Positions 1 to 9,413 of a stretch of DNA of 64,000 nt are shown here, one piece after another; position 1 is the stretch's first letter, and every line of letters starts with the position of its first letter. The DNA is taken from positions 62,001 through 126,000 of the forward strand of contig JAKSZU010000164.1 in the NCBI GenBank assembly GCA_026018925.1. The letters run 5' to 3'. Made by a program: the position numbers and the translations under genes. Source of the DNA: Tupaia tana. Its lineage: Eukaryota > Chordata > Mammalia > Scandentia > Tupaiidae. The notes below the pieces were generated by a model. That model ran no database searches and was not told the origin of the DNA. It saw only the letters and a list, made by a program, of their open reading frames with translations.

Positions 1-314
1 GCAAAGCTAGTTTGGTAGGGAGCCCCTCTGGCCTTCTGTCCCTGTCTCTGTGTCTCTGAGGTCTCTGTCTCTCTCTGCTAATGTCTCCTCATATTTTTTT
101 GGTAATTTTTCCTTTTTACGATTTTTTTAAAGGTAGAATTTCTCTCTGGCTCTCAGCTCCATCTTTTGTTTTGTTAATAAGCCCTTCTGCTCCTTTCTCC
201 CAGGCAGGAGAGTTGAGCCATTCTCTGAGAAGGTTCCACATGGATACTGGGAACTAGATATTTCAGGGCACAGGCGAAATGAAGATTTTCTACTCATAAT
301 TCAGCCTCCAGCAA

Positions 315-627
315 GCAAAGCTAGTGTGGTAGCGAGCCCCTCTGGCCTTCTATCCCTGTCTCTGTGTCTCTCAGATCTCTATCTCTCTCTGCTCCTGTCT
401 CATCATTTTTTTTGGTAATTTTTCCTTTTTACGATTTTTTTAAAGGTAGAATTTCTCTCTGGCTCTCAGCTCCATCTTTTGTTTTGTTAATAAGCCCTTC
501 TGCTCCTTTCTCCCAGGCAGGAGAGTTGAGCCATTCTCCGAGAAGATTCCACATGGATACTGGGAACTAGATATTTCAGGGCACAGGCGAAATGAAGATT
601 TTCTACTCATAATTCAGCCTCCAGCAA
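315..627 (+). repeat. Class K exemplar monomer
   Basis: Diagnostic marks: TAGCGAGCCCC, TCTCAGATCTCTATC (CTGAGATCTC in later copies), CTCATCATTT and TTCTCCGAGAAG. The class gains two CpGs over consensus. It usually follows F or R and precedes P, L or D. Confidence 0.85.
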
Positions 628-943
628 GCAAAGCTAGTGTGGTAGGGAGCCCCTCTGGCCTTCTGTCCCTGTCTCTGTGTCTCTGAGGTCTCTGTCTCTC
701 TCTGCTCCAGTCTCCTCATTTTTTTTTTTGGTAATTTTTCCTTTTTACGATTTTTTTAAAGGTAGAATTTCTCTCTGGCTCTCAGCTCCATCTTTTGTTT
801 TGTTAATAAGCCCTTCTGCTCCTTTCTCCCAGGCAGGAGAGTTGAGCCATTCTCTGAGAAGTTTCCACATGGATACTGGGAACTAGATATTTCAGGGCAC
901 AGGCGAAATGAAGATTTTCTACTCATAATTCAGCCTCCAGCAA
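628..943 (+). repeat. Class P exemplar monomer
   Basis: Marks: CTGTCCCTG instead of CTATCCCTG, CTGCTCCAGTC, a long T run and GAGAAGTTTCC. It almost always follows K. A later sub-class P' (for example 39530-39843) adds GAGTTCTCTG and CTCCCTGCTCC. Confidence 0.82.
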
Positions 944-1256
944 GCAAAGCTAGTGTGGCAGGGAGCCCCTCTGGCCTTCTATCCCTGTCTCTGTGTCTCT
1001 GAGGTCTCTGTCTCTCTCTGCTCCAGTCTCCTCATTTTTTTTGGTAATTTTTCCTTTTTACGATTTTTTTAAAGGTAGAATTTCTCTCTGGCTCTCAGCT
1101 CCATCTTTTGTTTTGTTAATAAGCCCTTCTGCTCCTTTCTCCCAGGCAGGAGAGTTGAGCCATTCTCTGAGAAGTTTCCACATGGATACTGGGAACTAGA
1201 TATTTCAGGGCACAGGCGAAATGAAGATTTTCTACTCATAATTCAGCCTCCAGCAA
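944..1256 (+). repeat. Class Q exemplar monomer
   Basis: Marks: GTGTGGCAGGGAGC (CAGG replacing TAGG) and CTGCTCCAGTC. It follows P and precedes D in most occurrences. Confidence 0.82.
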
Positions 1257-1569
1257 GCAAAGCTAGTGTGGCAGGGAGCCCCTCTGGCCTTCTATCCCTG
1301 TCTCTGTGTCTCTGAGGTCTCTGTCTCTCTCTGCTCCAGTCTCCTCATTTTTTTTGGTAATTTTTCCTTTTTACGATTTTTTTAAAGGTAGAATTTCTCT
1401 CTGGCTCTCAGCTCCATCTTTTGTTTTGTTAATAAGCCCTTCTGCTCCTTTCTCCCAGGCAGGAGAGTTGAGCCATTCTCTGAGAAGATTCCACATGGAT
1501 ACTGGGAACTAGATATTTCAGGGCACAGGCGAAATGAAGATTTTCTACTCATAATTCAGCCTCCAGCAA
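1257..1569 (+). repeat. Reference monomer (313 bp) with internal landmarks
   Basis: This copy (class Q) is close to consensus and gives the landmark offsets from GCAAAGCTAG. A CT-rich tract with TCTCTG-like motifs runs from offset 33 to 90. A T8 run lies at 92-99, followed by GGTAAT (100-105). A T-rich stretch to about 127 contains the first CpG (TACGAT, 118-119) and a T7AAAGG block. A branch-like TTAAT is at 173-177, then a pyrimidine tract ending in CAG at 200-202. The purine-richer right third contains GGATACTGGGAAC and the second CpG (GGCGAAAT, 274-275). The left half is almost purine-free on this strand, while the right third is mixed. There is no internal sub-repeat beyond the simple CT motif, so the monomer does not look like a multiple of a shorter ancestral unit. 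Confidence 0.93.
1358..1458 (+). other. Intron-like segment in the consensus monomer (GT...AG, 101 nt)
   Basis: G|GTAATT at 1357-1363 is followed after 101 nt by CTCCCAG|G ending at 1458. A TTAAT branch-like motif at 1429-1433 places its A 26 nt before the AG, and the tract between (CCCTTCTGCTCCTTTCTCCC) is almost purely pyrimidine. These match the general layout of a short vertebrate intron. The donor is only moderate in the consensus but becomes GTAAGT in E and S1 classes. No transcript evidence is available from the sequence, and chance in a CT-rich repeat is a fair alternative. Confidence 0.4.
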
Positions 1570-1883
1570 GCAAAGCTAGTGTGGTAGGGAGCCCCTCTGG
1601 ACTTCTATCCCTGTCTCTGTGTCTCTGAGGTCTCTGTCTCTCTCTGCTCCTGTCTCCTCATTATTTTTTTGGTAATTTTTCTTTTTGCGGTTTTTTTAAA
1701 GGTAGAATTTCTCTCTGGCTCGCAGCTCCATCTTTTGTTTTGTTAATAAGCCCTTCTGCTCCTTTCTCCCAGGCAGGAGAGTTGAGCCATTCTCTGAGAA
1801 GATTCCACATGGATACTGGGAACTAGATATTTCAGGGCACATGCGAAATGAAGATTTTCTACTCATAATTCAGCCTCCAGCAA
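1570..1883 (+). repeat. Class D exemplar monomer
   Basis: Marks: CTCATTATTTTTTTGG, TTTCTTTTTGCGG (a CpG moved relative to TACGAT), GGCTCGCAGC and often CACATGCGAAAT. It is followed by E in most copies. Confidence 0.83.
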
Positions 1884-2197
1884 GCAAAGCTAGTGTGGTA
1901 GGGAGCCCCTCTGGCCTTCTATCCCTGTCTCTGTGTCTCTGAGGTCTCTGTCTCTCTCTGCTCCAGTCTCCTCATTTTTTGTTGGTAAGTTTTCCTTTTT
2001 ACGATTTTTTTAAAGGTAGAATTTCTCTCTGGCTCTCACCTCCATCTTTTGTTTTGTTAATAAGCCCTTCTGCTCCTTTCTGCCAGGCAGGAGAGTTGAG
2101 CGATTCTCTGAGAAGATTCCACATGGATACTGGGAACTAGATATTTCAGGGCACCGGCGAAATGAAGATTATCTACCCATAATTCATCCTCCAGCAA

Positions 2198-2508
2198 GCA
2201 AAGCTAGTGTGATTGGGAGTCCCTCTCGCCTTCTATCCCTGTCTCTGTGTCTCTGAGGTCTCTGTCTCTCTCTGCTCCTGTCTCCTCATTTTTTGGTAAT
2301 TTTTCCTTTTTACGATTTTTTTAAAGGTAGAATTTCTCTCTGGCTCTCAGCTCCATATTTTGTTTTGTTAATAAGCCCTTCTGCTCCTTTCTCCCAGTCA
2401 GGAGAGTTGAGCCATTCTCTGAGAAGTTTCCACATGGATACTGGGAACTAGATATTTCAGGGCACAGGCGAAATGAAGATTTTCTACTCATAATTCAGCC
2501 TCCAGCAA
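2198..2508 (+). repeat. Class H exemplar monomer
   Basis: Marks: GTGATTGGGAG, CCCTCTCGCC, CTCCATATTTTG and CCCAGTCAGGAG. Most other H copies also have GGCAAAATG, which removes the second consensus CpG. It follows a G-type tail and precedes I. Confidence 0.83.
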
Positions 2509-2823
2509 GCAAAGCTAGTGTGGTAAGGAGCCCCTCTGGCCTTCTATCCCTGTCTCTGTGTCTCTGAGTTCTCTGTATATATCTGCTCCTGTCTCCTCAT
2601 TTTTTTTTGGTAATTTTTCCTTTTTTACGATTTTTTTAAAGGTAGAATTTCTCTCTGGCTCTCACCTCCATCTTTTGTTTTGTTAATAAGCCCTTCTGCT
2701 CATTTCTCCCAGGCAGGAGAGATGAGCCATTCTCTGAGATGATTCCACATGGATACTGGGAAATAGATATTTCAGGACACAGGCGAAATAAAGATTTTCT
2801 ACTCATAATTCAGCCACCAGCAA
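2509..2823 (+). repeat. Class I exemplar monomer
   Basis: Marks: GTGGTAAGGAGCC, GAGTTCTCTGTATATATC, TGCTCATTTCTCC, GAGAGATGAGCC, GAGATGATTCC and GGGAAATAG. Left-array copies also have GAAATAAAG, giving AATAAA. Confidence 0.84.
2787..2792 (+). other. AATAAA hexamer in class I monomer
   Basis: GCGAAATAAAGATT carries a canonical poly(A)-signal hexamer where most monomers read GAAATGAAG. The same change is at 20986, 22871, 25697 and 27583, always in class I. Function is unproven; it is one base away from the common sequence. Confidence 0.45.
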
Positions 2824-3138
2824 GCAAAGCTAGTGTGGTAGGGAGCCCCCTTGGCCTTCTATCACTGTCTCTGTTTATCTGAGGTCTCTGTCTCTCTCTG
2901 CTCCTTTCTCCTCATTTTTTTTCGGTATTTTTTTCCTTTTTACGATTTTTTTAAAGGTAGAATTTCTCTCTGGCTCTCAGCTCCATCTTTTGTTTTGTTA
3001 ATAAGCCCTTCTGCTCCTTTCTCCCAGGCAGGAGAGTTGAGCCATTCTCTGAGAAGATTCCACATGGATACTGGGAAATAGATATTTCAGGGCACATGCG
3101 AAATGAAGATTTTCTACTCATAATTCAGCCTCCAGCAA
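2824..3138 (+). repeat. Class J exemplar monomer
   Basis: Marks: AGCCCCCTTGGCC, CTATCACTGTCTCTG, TTTATCTGAGG, CTCCTTTCTCC and TTTTTTCGGTA (an extra CpG). It follows I or K' and precedes E, S1 or Q. Confidence 0.83.
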
Positions 3139-3452
3139 GCAAAGCTAGTGTGGTAGGGAGCCCCTCTGGCCTTCTATCCCTGTCTCTGTGTCTCTGAGGT
3201 CTCTGTCTCTCTCTGCTCCAGTCTCCTCATTTTTGTTGGTAAGTTTTCCTTTTTACGATTTTTTTTAAAGGTAGAATTTCTCTCTGGCTCTCAGCGCCAT
3301 CTTTTGTTTGGTTAATAAGCCCTTCTGCTCCTATCTCCCAGGCAGGACAGTTGAGCCATTCTGTGAGAAGATTCCACATGGATACTGGGAACTAGATATT
3401 TCAGGGCACAGGCGAAATGAAGATTTTCTTCTCATAATTCAGCCTCCAGTAA
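3139..3452 (+). repeat. Class E exemplar monomer, with GTAAGT donor-like site
   Basis: Marks: GTTGGTAAGTTTTCC, TTTGGTTAATAAG, CCTATCTCCCAGG, GGACAGTTG, TTCTTCTCAT and CCAGTAAGC, so the next monomer begins GCTAGTTTGG. I count about 21 monomers in the window with the GTTGGTAAG change, including hybrids. Confidence 0.85.
3239..3341 (+). other. Strong donor-like GTAAGT with downstream acceptor-like AG (class E)
   Basis: GTTG|GTAAGT at 3239-3244 matches the 5' splice-site consensus. The acceptor-like CTATCTCCCAG ends at 3341, giving a 103-nt potential intron. Equivalent GTAAGT sites occur at 1985, 6375, 8571 and the other E- and S1-type monomers. Whether it is used depends on + strand transcription of the array, which cannot be seen here. 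Confidence 0.4.
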
Positions 3453-3767
3453 GCAAAGCTAGTTTGGTAGGGAGCCCCTCTGGCCTTCTGTCCCTGTCTC
3501 TGTGTCTCTGAGGACTCTGTCTCTCTCTGCTCCTGTCTCCTCATTTTTTTTTGGTAATTTTTCCTTTTTACGATTATTTTAAAGGTAGAATTTCTCTCTG
3601 GCTTTCAGCTCCATCTTTTGTTTTGTTAATAAGCCCTTCTGCTCCTTTCTCCCAGGCAGGAGAGTTGAGCCATTCTCTGAGAAGTTTCCACATGGATACT
3701 GGGAACAAGATACTTCAGGGCACAGGCGAAATGAAGATTTTTCTACTCATAATTCAGCCTCCAGCAA
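3453..3767 (+). repeat. Class L exemplar monomer
   Basis: The marker is GGGAACAAGATACTTCAG, replacing GAACTAGATATTTC, with GAAGTTTCC just before it. L monomers are followed by F throughout. This copy also has GAGGACTCTG and TACGATTATTTTAAAGG. Confidence 0.82.
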
Positions 3768-4079
3768 GCAAAGCTAGTGTGGTAGGGAGCCCCTCTGGCC
3801 TTCTATCCCTGTCTCTGTGTCTCTGAGGTCTCTGTCTCTCTCTGCTCCTGTCTCCTAATTTTTTTTGGTAATTTTTCCTTTTTACGATTTTTTTAAAGGT
3901 AGAATTTCTCTCTGGCTCTCACTCCATGTTTTGTTTTGTTAATAAGCCCTTCTGCTCCTTTCTCCGAGGCAGGAGAGTTGAGCCATTCTCTGAGAAGATT
4001 CCACATGGATACTGGGAACTAGATATTTCAGGGCACAGGCGAAATGAAGATTTTCTACTCATAATTCAGCCTCCAGCAA
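3768..4079 (+). repeat. Class F exemplar monomer
   Basis: Marks: GTCTCCTAATTTT, GGCTCTCACTCCATG (two bases shorter than consensus) and TTTCTCCGAGGCAGG. The CCAG-to-CGAG change alters the acceptor-like AG described for the consensus. F is usually followed by K. Confidence 0.84.
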
Positions 4080-6587
4080 GCAAAGCTAGTGTGGTAGCGA
4101 GCCCCTCTGGCCTTCTATCCCTGTCTCTGTGTCTCTCAGATCTCTATCTCTCTCTGCTCCTGTCTCATCATTTTTTTTTGGTAATTTTTCCTTTTTACGA
4201 TTTTTTTAAAGGTAGAATTTCTCTCTGGCTCTCAGCTCCATCTTTTGTTTTGTTAATAAGCCCTTCTGCTCCTTTCTCCCAGGCAGGAGAGTTGAGCCAT
4301 TCTCCGAGAAGATTCCACATGGATACTGGGAACTAGATATTTCAGGGCACAGGCGAAATGAAGATTTTCTACTCATAATTCAGCCTCCAGCAAGCAAAGC
4401 TAGTGTGGTAGGGAGCCCCTCTGGCCTTCTGTCCCTGTCTCTGTGTCTCTGAGGTCTCTGTCTCTCTCTGCTCCAGTCTCCTCATATTTTTTGGTAATTT
4501 TTCCTTTTTACGATTTTTTTAAAGGTAGAATTTCTCTCTGGCTCTCAGCTCCATCTTTTGTTTTGTTAATAAGCCCTTCTGCTCCTTTCTCCCAGGCAGG
4601 AGAGTTGAGCCATTCTCTGAGAAGTTTCCACATGGATACTGGGAACAAGATACTTCAGGGCACAGGCGAAATGAAGATTTTCTACTCATAATTCAGCCTC
4701 CAGCAAGCAAAGCTAGTGTGGTAGGGAGCCCCTCTGGCCTTCTATCCCTGTCTCTGTGTCTCTGAGGTCTCTGTCTCTCTCTGCTCCTGTCTCCTAATTT
4801 TTTTTGGTAATTTTTACTTTTTACGATTTTTTTAAAGGTAGAATTTCTCTCTGGCTCTCACTCCATGTTTTGTTTTGTTAATAAGCCCTTCTGCTCCTTT
4901 CTCCGAGGCAGGAGAGTTGAGCCATTCTGTGAGAAGATTCCACATGGATACTGGGAACTAGATATTTCAGGGCACAGGCGAAATGAAGATGTTCTACTCA
5001 TAATTCAGCCTCCAGCAAGAAAAGCTAGTGTGGTAGGGAGCCCCTCTGGCCTTCTATCCCTGTCTCTGTGTCTCTCAGATCTCTATCTCTCTCTGCTCCT
5101 GTCTCATCATTTTTTTTGGTAATTTTTCCTTTTTACGATTTTTTTAAAGGTAGAATTTCTCTCTGGCTCTCAGCTCCATCTTTTGTTTTGTTAATAAGCC
5201 CTTCTGCTCCTTTCTCCCAGGCAGGAGAGTTGAGCCATTCTCCGAGAAGATTCCACATGGATACTGGGAACTAGATATTTCAGGGCACAGGCGAAATGAA
5301 GATTTTCTACTCATAATTCAGCCTCCAGCAAGCAAAGCTAGTGTGGTAGGGAGCCCCTCTGGCCTTCTGTCCCTGTCTCTGTGTCTCTGAGGTCTCTGTC
5401 TCTCTCTGCTCCAGTCTCCTCATTTTTTTTTTGGTAATTTTTCCTTTTTACGATTTTTTTAAAGGTAGAATTTCTCTCTGGCTCTCAGCTCCATCTTTTG
5501 TTTTGTTAATAAGCCCTTCTGCTCCTTTCTCCCAGGCAGGAGAGTTGAGCCATTCTCTGAGAAGTTTCCACATGGATACTGGGAACTAGATATTTCAGGG
5601 CACAGGCGAAATGTAGATTTTCTACTCATAATTCAGCCTCCAGCAAGCAAAGCTAGTGTGGCAGGGAGCCCCTCTGGCCTTCTATCCCTGTCTCTGTGTC
5701 TCTGAGGTCTCTGTCTCTCTCTGCTCCAGTCTCCTCATTTTTTTTGGTAATTTTTCCTTTTTACGATTTTTTTAAAGGTAGAATTTCTCTCTGGCTCTCA
5801 GCTCCATCTTTTGTTTTGTTAATAAGCCCTTCTGCTCCTTTCTCCCAGGCAGGAGAGTTGAGCCATTCTCTGAGAAGATTCCACATGGATACTGGGAACT
5901 AGATATTTCAGGGCACAGGCGAAATGAAGATTTTCTACTCATAATTCAGCCTCCAGCAAGCAAAGCTAGTGTGGTAGGGAGCCCCTCTGGCCTTCTATCC
6001 CTGTCTCTGTGTCTCTGAGGTCTCTGTCTCTCTCTGCTCCTGTCTCCTCATTATTTTTTTGGTAATTTTTCTTTTTGCGGTTTTTTTAAAGGTAGAATTT
6101 CTCTCTGGCTCGCAGCTCCATCTTTTGTTTTGTTAATAAGCCCTTCTGCTCCTTTCTCCCAGGCAGGAGAGTTGAGCCATTCTCTGAGAAGATTCCACAT
6201 GGATACTGGGAACTAGATATTTCAGGGCACATGGGAAATGAAGATTTTCTACTCATAATTCAGCCTCCAGCAAGCAAAGCTAGTGTGGTAGGGAGCCCCT
6301 CTTGCCTTCTATCCCTGTCTCTGTGTCTCTGAGGTCTCTGTCTCTCTCTTCTCCAGTCTCCTCATTTTTTGTTGGTAAGTTTTCCTTTTTACGATTTTTT
6401 TAAAGGTAGAATTTCTCTCTGGCTCTCAGCTCCATCTTTTGTTTGGTTAATAAGCCCTTCTGCTCCTATCTCCCAGGCAGGACAGTTGAGCCATTCTCTG
6501 AGAAGATTCCACATGGATACTGGGAACTAGATATTTCAGGGCACAGGCGAAATGAAGATTTTCTTCTCATAATTCAGCCTCCAGTAA

Positions 6588-6901
6588 GCAAAGCTAGTTT
6601 GGTAGGGAGCCCCTCTGGCCTTCTGTCCCTGTCTCTGTGTCTCTGAGGTCTCTGTCTCTCTCTGCTCCTGTCTCCTCATTTTTTTTTGGTAATTTTTCCT
6701 TTTTACGATTTTTTTAAAGGTAGAATTTCTCTCTGGCTCTCAGCTCCATCTTTTGTTTTGTTAATAAGCCCTTCTGCTCCTTTCTCCCAGGAAGGAGAGT
6801 TGAGCCATTCTCTGAGAAGGTTCCTCATGGATACTGGGAACTAGATATTTCAGGGCACAGGCGAAATGAAGATTTTCTACTCATAATTCAGCCTCCAGCA
6901 A
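6588..6901 (+). repeat. Class R exemplar monomer
   Basis: Marks: GCTAGTTTGG, CTGTCCCTG and CTGCTCCTGTC. It follows E. Its tail varies: GAAGGTTCC in the left array, GAAGTTTCC with AGATACTTCAG in the right. Copies at about 42.0, 49.6 and 57.7 kb share a 4-bp deletion in the CT tract. Confidence 0.82.
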
Positions 6902-9099
6902 GCAAAGCTAGTGTGGTAGCGAGCCCCTCTGGCCTTCTATCCCTGTCTCTGTGTCTCTGCGATCTCTATCTCTCTCTGCTCCTGTCTCATCCTTTTTTTT
7001 GGTAATTTTTCCTTTTTACGATTTTTTTAAAGGTAGAATTTCTCTCTGGCTCTCAGCTCCATCTTTTGTTTTGTTAATAAGCCCTTCTGCTCCTTTCTCC
7101 CAGGCAGGAGAGTTGAGCCATTCTCCGAGAAGATTCCACATGGATATTGGGAACTAGATATTTCAGGGCACAGGCGAAATGAAGATTTTCTACTCATAAT
7201 TCAGCCTCCAGCAAGCAAAGCTAGTGTGGTAGGGAGCCCCTCTGGCCTTCTGTCCCTGTCTCTGTGTCTCTGAGGTCTCTGTCTCTCTCTGCTCCAGTCT
7301 CCTCATTTTTTTTTGGTAATTTTTCCTTTTTACGATTTTTTTAAAGGTAGAATTTCTCTCTGGCTCTCAGCTCCATCTTTTGTTTTGTTAATAAGCCCTT
7401 CTGCTCCTTTCTCCCAGGCAGGAGAGTTGAGCCATTCTCTGAGAAGTTTCCACATGGATACTGGGAACAAGATACTTCAGGGCACAGGCGAAATGAAGAT
7501 TTTCTACTCATAATTCAGCCTCCAGCAAGCAAAGCTAGTGTGGTAGGGAGCCCCTCTGGCCTTCTATCCCTGTCTCTGTGTCTCTGAGGTCTCTGTCTCT
7601 CTCTGCTCCTGTCTCCTAATTTTTTTTGGTAATTTTTCCTTTTTACGATTTTTTTAAAGGTAGAATTTCTCTCTGGCTCTCACTCCATGTTTTGTTTTGT
7701 TAATAAGCCCTTCTGCTCCTTTCTCCGAGGCAGGAGAGTTGAGCCATTCTCTGAGAAGATTCCACATGGATACTGGGAACTAGATATTTCAGGTCACAGG
7801 CGAAATGAAGATTTTCTACTCATAATTCAGCCTCCAGCAAGCAAAGCTAGTGTGGTAGCGAGCCCCTCTGGCCTTCTATCCCTGTCTCTGTGTCTCTCAG
7901 ATCTCTATCTCTCTCTGCTCCTGTCTCATCATTTTTTTTTGGTAATTTTTCCTTTTTACGATTTTTTTAAAGGTAGAATTTCTCTCTGGCTCTCAGCTCC
8001 ATCTTTTGTTTTGTTAATAAGCCCTTCTGCTCCTTTCTCCCAGGCAGGAGAGTTGAGCCATTCTCTGAGAAGATTCCACATGGATACTGGGAACTAGTTA
8101 CTTCAGGGCACAGGCGAAATGAAGATTTTCTACTCATAATTCAGCCTCCAGCAAGCAAAGCTAGTGTGGTAGGGAGCCCGTCTGGCCTTCTATCCCTGTC
8201 TCTGTGTCTCTGAGGTCTCTGTCTCTCTCTGCTCCTGTCTCCTCATTATTTTTTTGGTAATTTTTCTTTTTGCGGTTTTTTTTAAAGGTAGAATTTCTCT
8301 CTGGCTCGCAGCTCCATCTTTTGTTTTGTTAATAAGCCCTTCTGCTCCTTTCTCCCAGGCAGGAGAGTTGAGCCATTCTCTGAGAAGATTCCACATGGAT
8401 ACTGGGAACTAGATATTTCAGGGCACATGCGAAATGAAGATTTTCTACTCATAATTCAGCCTCCAGCAAGCAAAGCTAGTGTGGTAGGGAGCCCCTCTGG
8501 CCTTCTATCCCTGTCTCTGTGTCTCTGAGGTCTCTGTCTCTCTCTGCTCCAGTCTCCTCATTTTTTGTTGGTAAGTTTTCCTTTTTACGATTTTTTTAAA
8601 GGTAGAATTTCTCTCTGGCTCTCAGCTCCATCTTTTGTTTGGTTAATAAGCCCTTCTGCTCCTATCTCCCAGGCAGGACAGTTGAGCCATTCTCTGAGAA
8701 GATTCCACATGGATACTGGGAACTAGATATTTCAGGGCACAGGCGAAATGAAGATTTTCTTCTCATAATTCAGCCTCCAGTAAGCAAAGCTAGTTTGGTA
8801 GGGAGCCCCTCTGGCCTTCTGTCCCTGTCTCTGTGTCTCTGAGGTCTCTGTCTCTCTCTGCTCCCTGTCTCCTCATTTTTTTTTTGGTAATTTTTCCTTT
8901 TTACGATTTTTTTAAAGGTAGAATTTCTCTCTGGCTCTCAGCTCCATCTTTTGTTTTGTTAATAAGCCCTTCTGCTCCTTTCTCCCAGGCAGGAGAGTTG
9001 AGCCATTCTCTGAGAAGGTTCCACATGGATACTGGGAACTAGATATTTCAGGGCACAGGCGAAATGAAGATTTTCTACTCATAATTCAGCCTCCAGCAA

Positions 9100-9413
9100 G
9101 CAAAGCTAGTGTGGTAGCGAGCCCCTCTGGCCTTCTATCCCTGTCTCTGTGTCTCTGAGTTCTCTATCTCTCTCTGCTCCTGTCTCATCATTTTTTTTGG
9201 TAATTTTTCCTTTTTACGATTTTTTTTAAAGGTAGAATTTCTCTCTGGCTCTCAGCTCCATCTTTTGTTTTGTTAATAAGCCCTTCTGCTCCTATCTCCC
9301 AGGCAGGACAGTTGAGCCATTCTCTGAGAAGATTCCACATGGATACTGGGAACTAGATATTTCAGGGCACAGGCGAAATGAAGATTTTCTTCTCATAATT
9401 CAGCCTCCAGTAA
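9100..9413 (+). repeat. Hybrid K/E monomer at the junction of the two 19-mer HOR copies
   Basis: The left half has K-class marks (TAGCGAGCCCC, CTCATCATTT). The right half has E-class marks (CCTATCTCCCAGG, GGACAGTTG, TTCTTCTCAT, CAGTAAGC). The right half matches the right half of the E monomer at 3139-3452, which precedes copy 1. The join lies between about 9200 (last K mark) and 9290 (first E mark), inside the T-rich part of the monomer. The simplest reading is an unequal exchange between a K and an E monomer that created the tandem HOR. Confidence 0.8.

Larger units (their letters stand above)
1..3452 (+). repeat. Left mixed block, 11 monomers: R' K P Q Q D E/G H I J E
   Basis: Monomer starts are 1, 315, 628, 944, 1257, 1570, 1884, 2198, 2509, 2824 and 3139. 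The K-P-Q-D-E run seen here recurs at about 5.0-6.6 kb, 11.0-12.5 kb, 15.1-16.6 kb and 18.8-20.4 kb, so it is a basic cassette of the array. The H-I-J run recurs inside the 6-mer HOR near 22-28 kb. The monomer at 1884-2197 joins E-class features on the left (CTCCAG, GGTAAGTT) to G-class features on the right (TCTGCCAGG, AGCGATT, CACCGGCG). Two consecutive Q monomers are an arrangement seen only here. Confidence 0.85.
3453..9413 (+). repeat. 19-monomer HOR, copy 1 (~5.96 kb)
   Basis: Class order is L F K L' F K P Q D E R K L F K D E R K(E). Private landmarks pair with copy 2 at a constant offset of 5961-5967 bp: GAGGACTCTG near 3510, TTTTTACTTTTTACG near 4811, CATTCTGTGAG near 4924, CAAGAAAAGC near 5014, CTCTTGCC near 6300, CTGCGATCTC near 6957, GATATTGGG near 7142, and GAACTAGTTACTTC near 8092. 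Within the unit the triplets L-F-K and D-E-R recur, so the HOR is itself built from smaller cassettes. The last monomer (9100-9413) is a hybrid and marks the junction with copy 2. Confidence 0.92.

Noticed and set aside
364-570. Recurrent 66-70-codon ORFs with one conserved peptide, one per monomer
   Set aside because: Conservation reflects the conserved DNA repeat. Most begin at GTG or TTG, overlap other-frame ORFs in the same bases, and lie in low-complexity CT/T sequence.
1289-1346. rDNA intergenic-spacer repeat, because of the CT-rich motif
   Set aside because: No rRNA gene, promoter or terminator sequence is seen in 64 kb, and the HOR pattern fits an independent satellite better.
1420-1470. 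Retroviral LTR origin, suggested by GTTAATAAGCCC next to a pyrimidine tract
   Set aside because: There are no TG...CA ends, target-site duplications, primer-binding site, polypurine tract or internal viral coding sequence. The resemblance is too weak to call.
1530-1531. CENP-B box candidate around GGCGAAAT
   Set aside because: The known box core needs TTCG, a spaced A, then CGGG in fixed positions. Neither strand around either CpG, nor the J-class TTCGG, satisfies the second half.
3926-4336. ORF of 136 codons (and identical-looking ones at 7687-8097 and 10828-11238)
   Set aside because: It spans more than one satellite monomer, its peptide is made of the same segments found dozens of times in other frames, the monomer length is not a multiple of three, and the frame depends on a T-run length. 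No known domain is visible.
8190-8396. Minus-strand ORFs suggesting an inverted segment
   Set aside because: They are antisense readings of the same + oriented monomers. All landmarks around them keep the + order, so there is no inversion.
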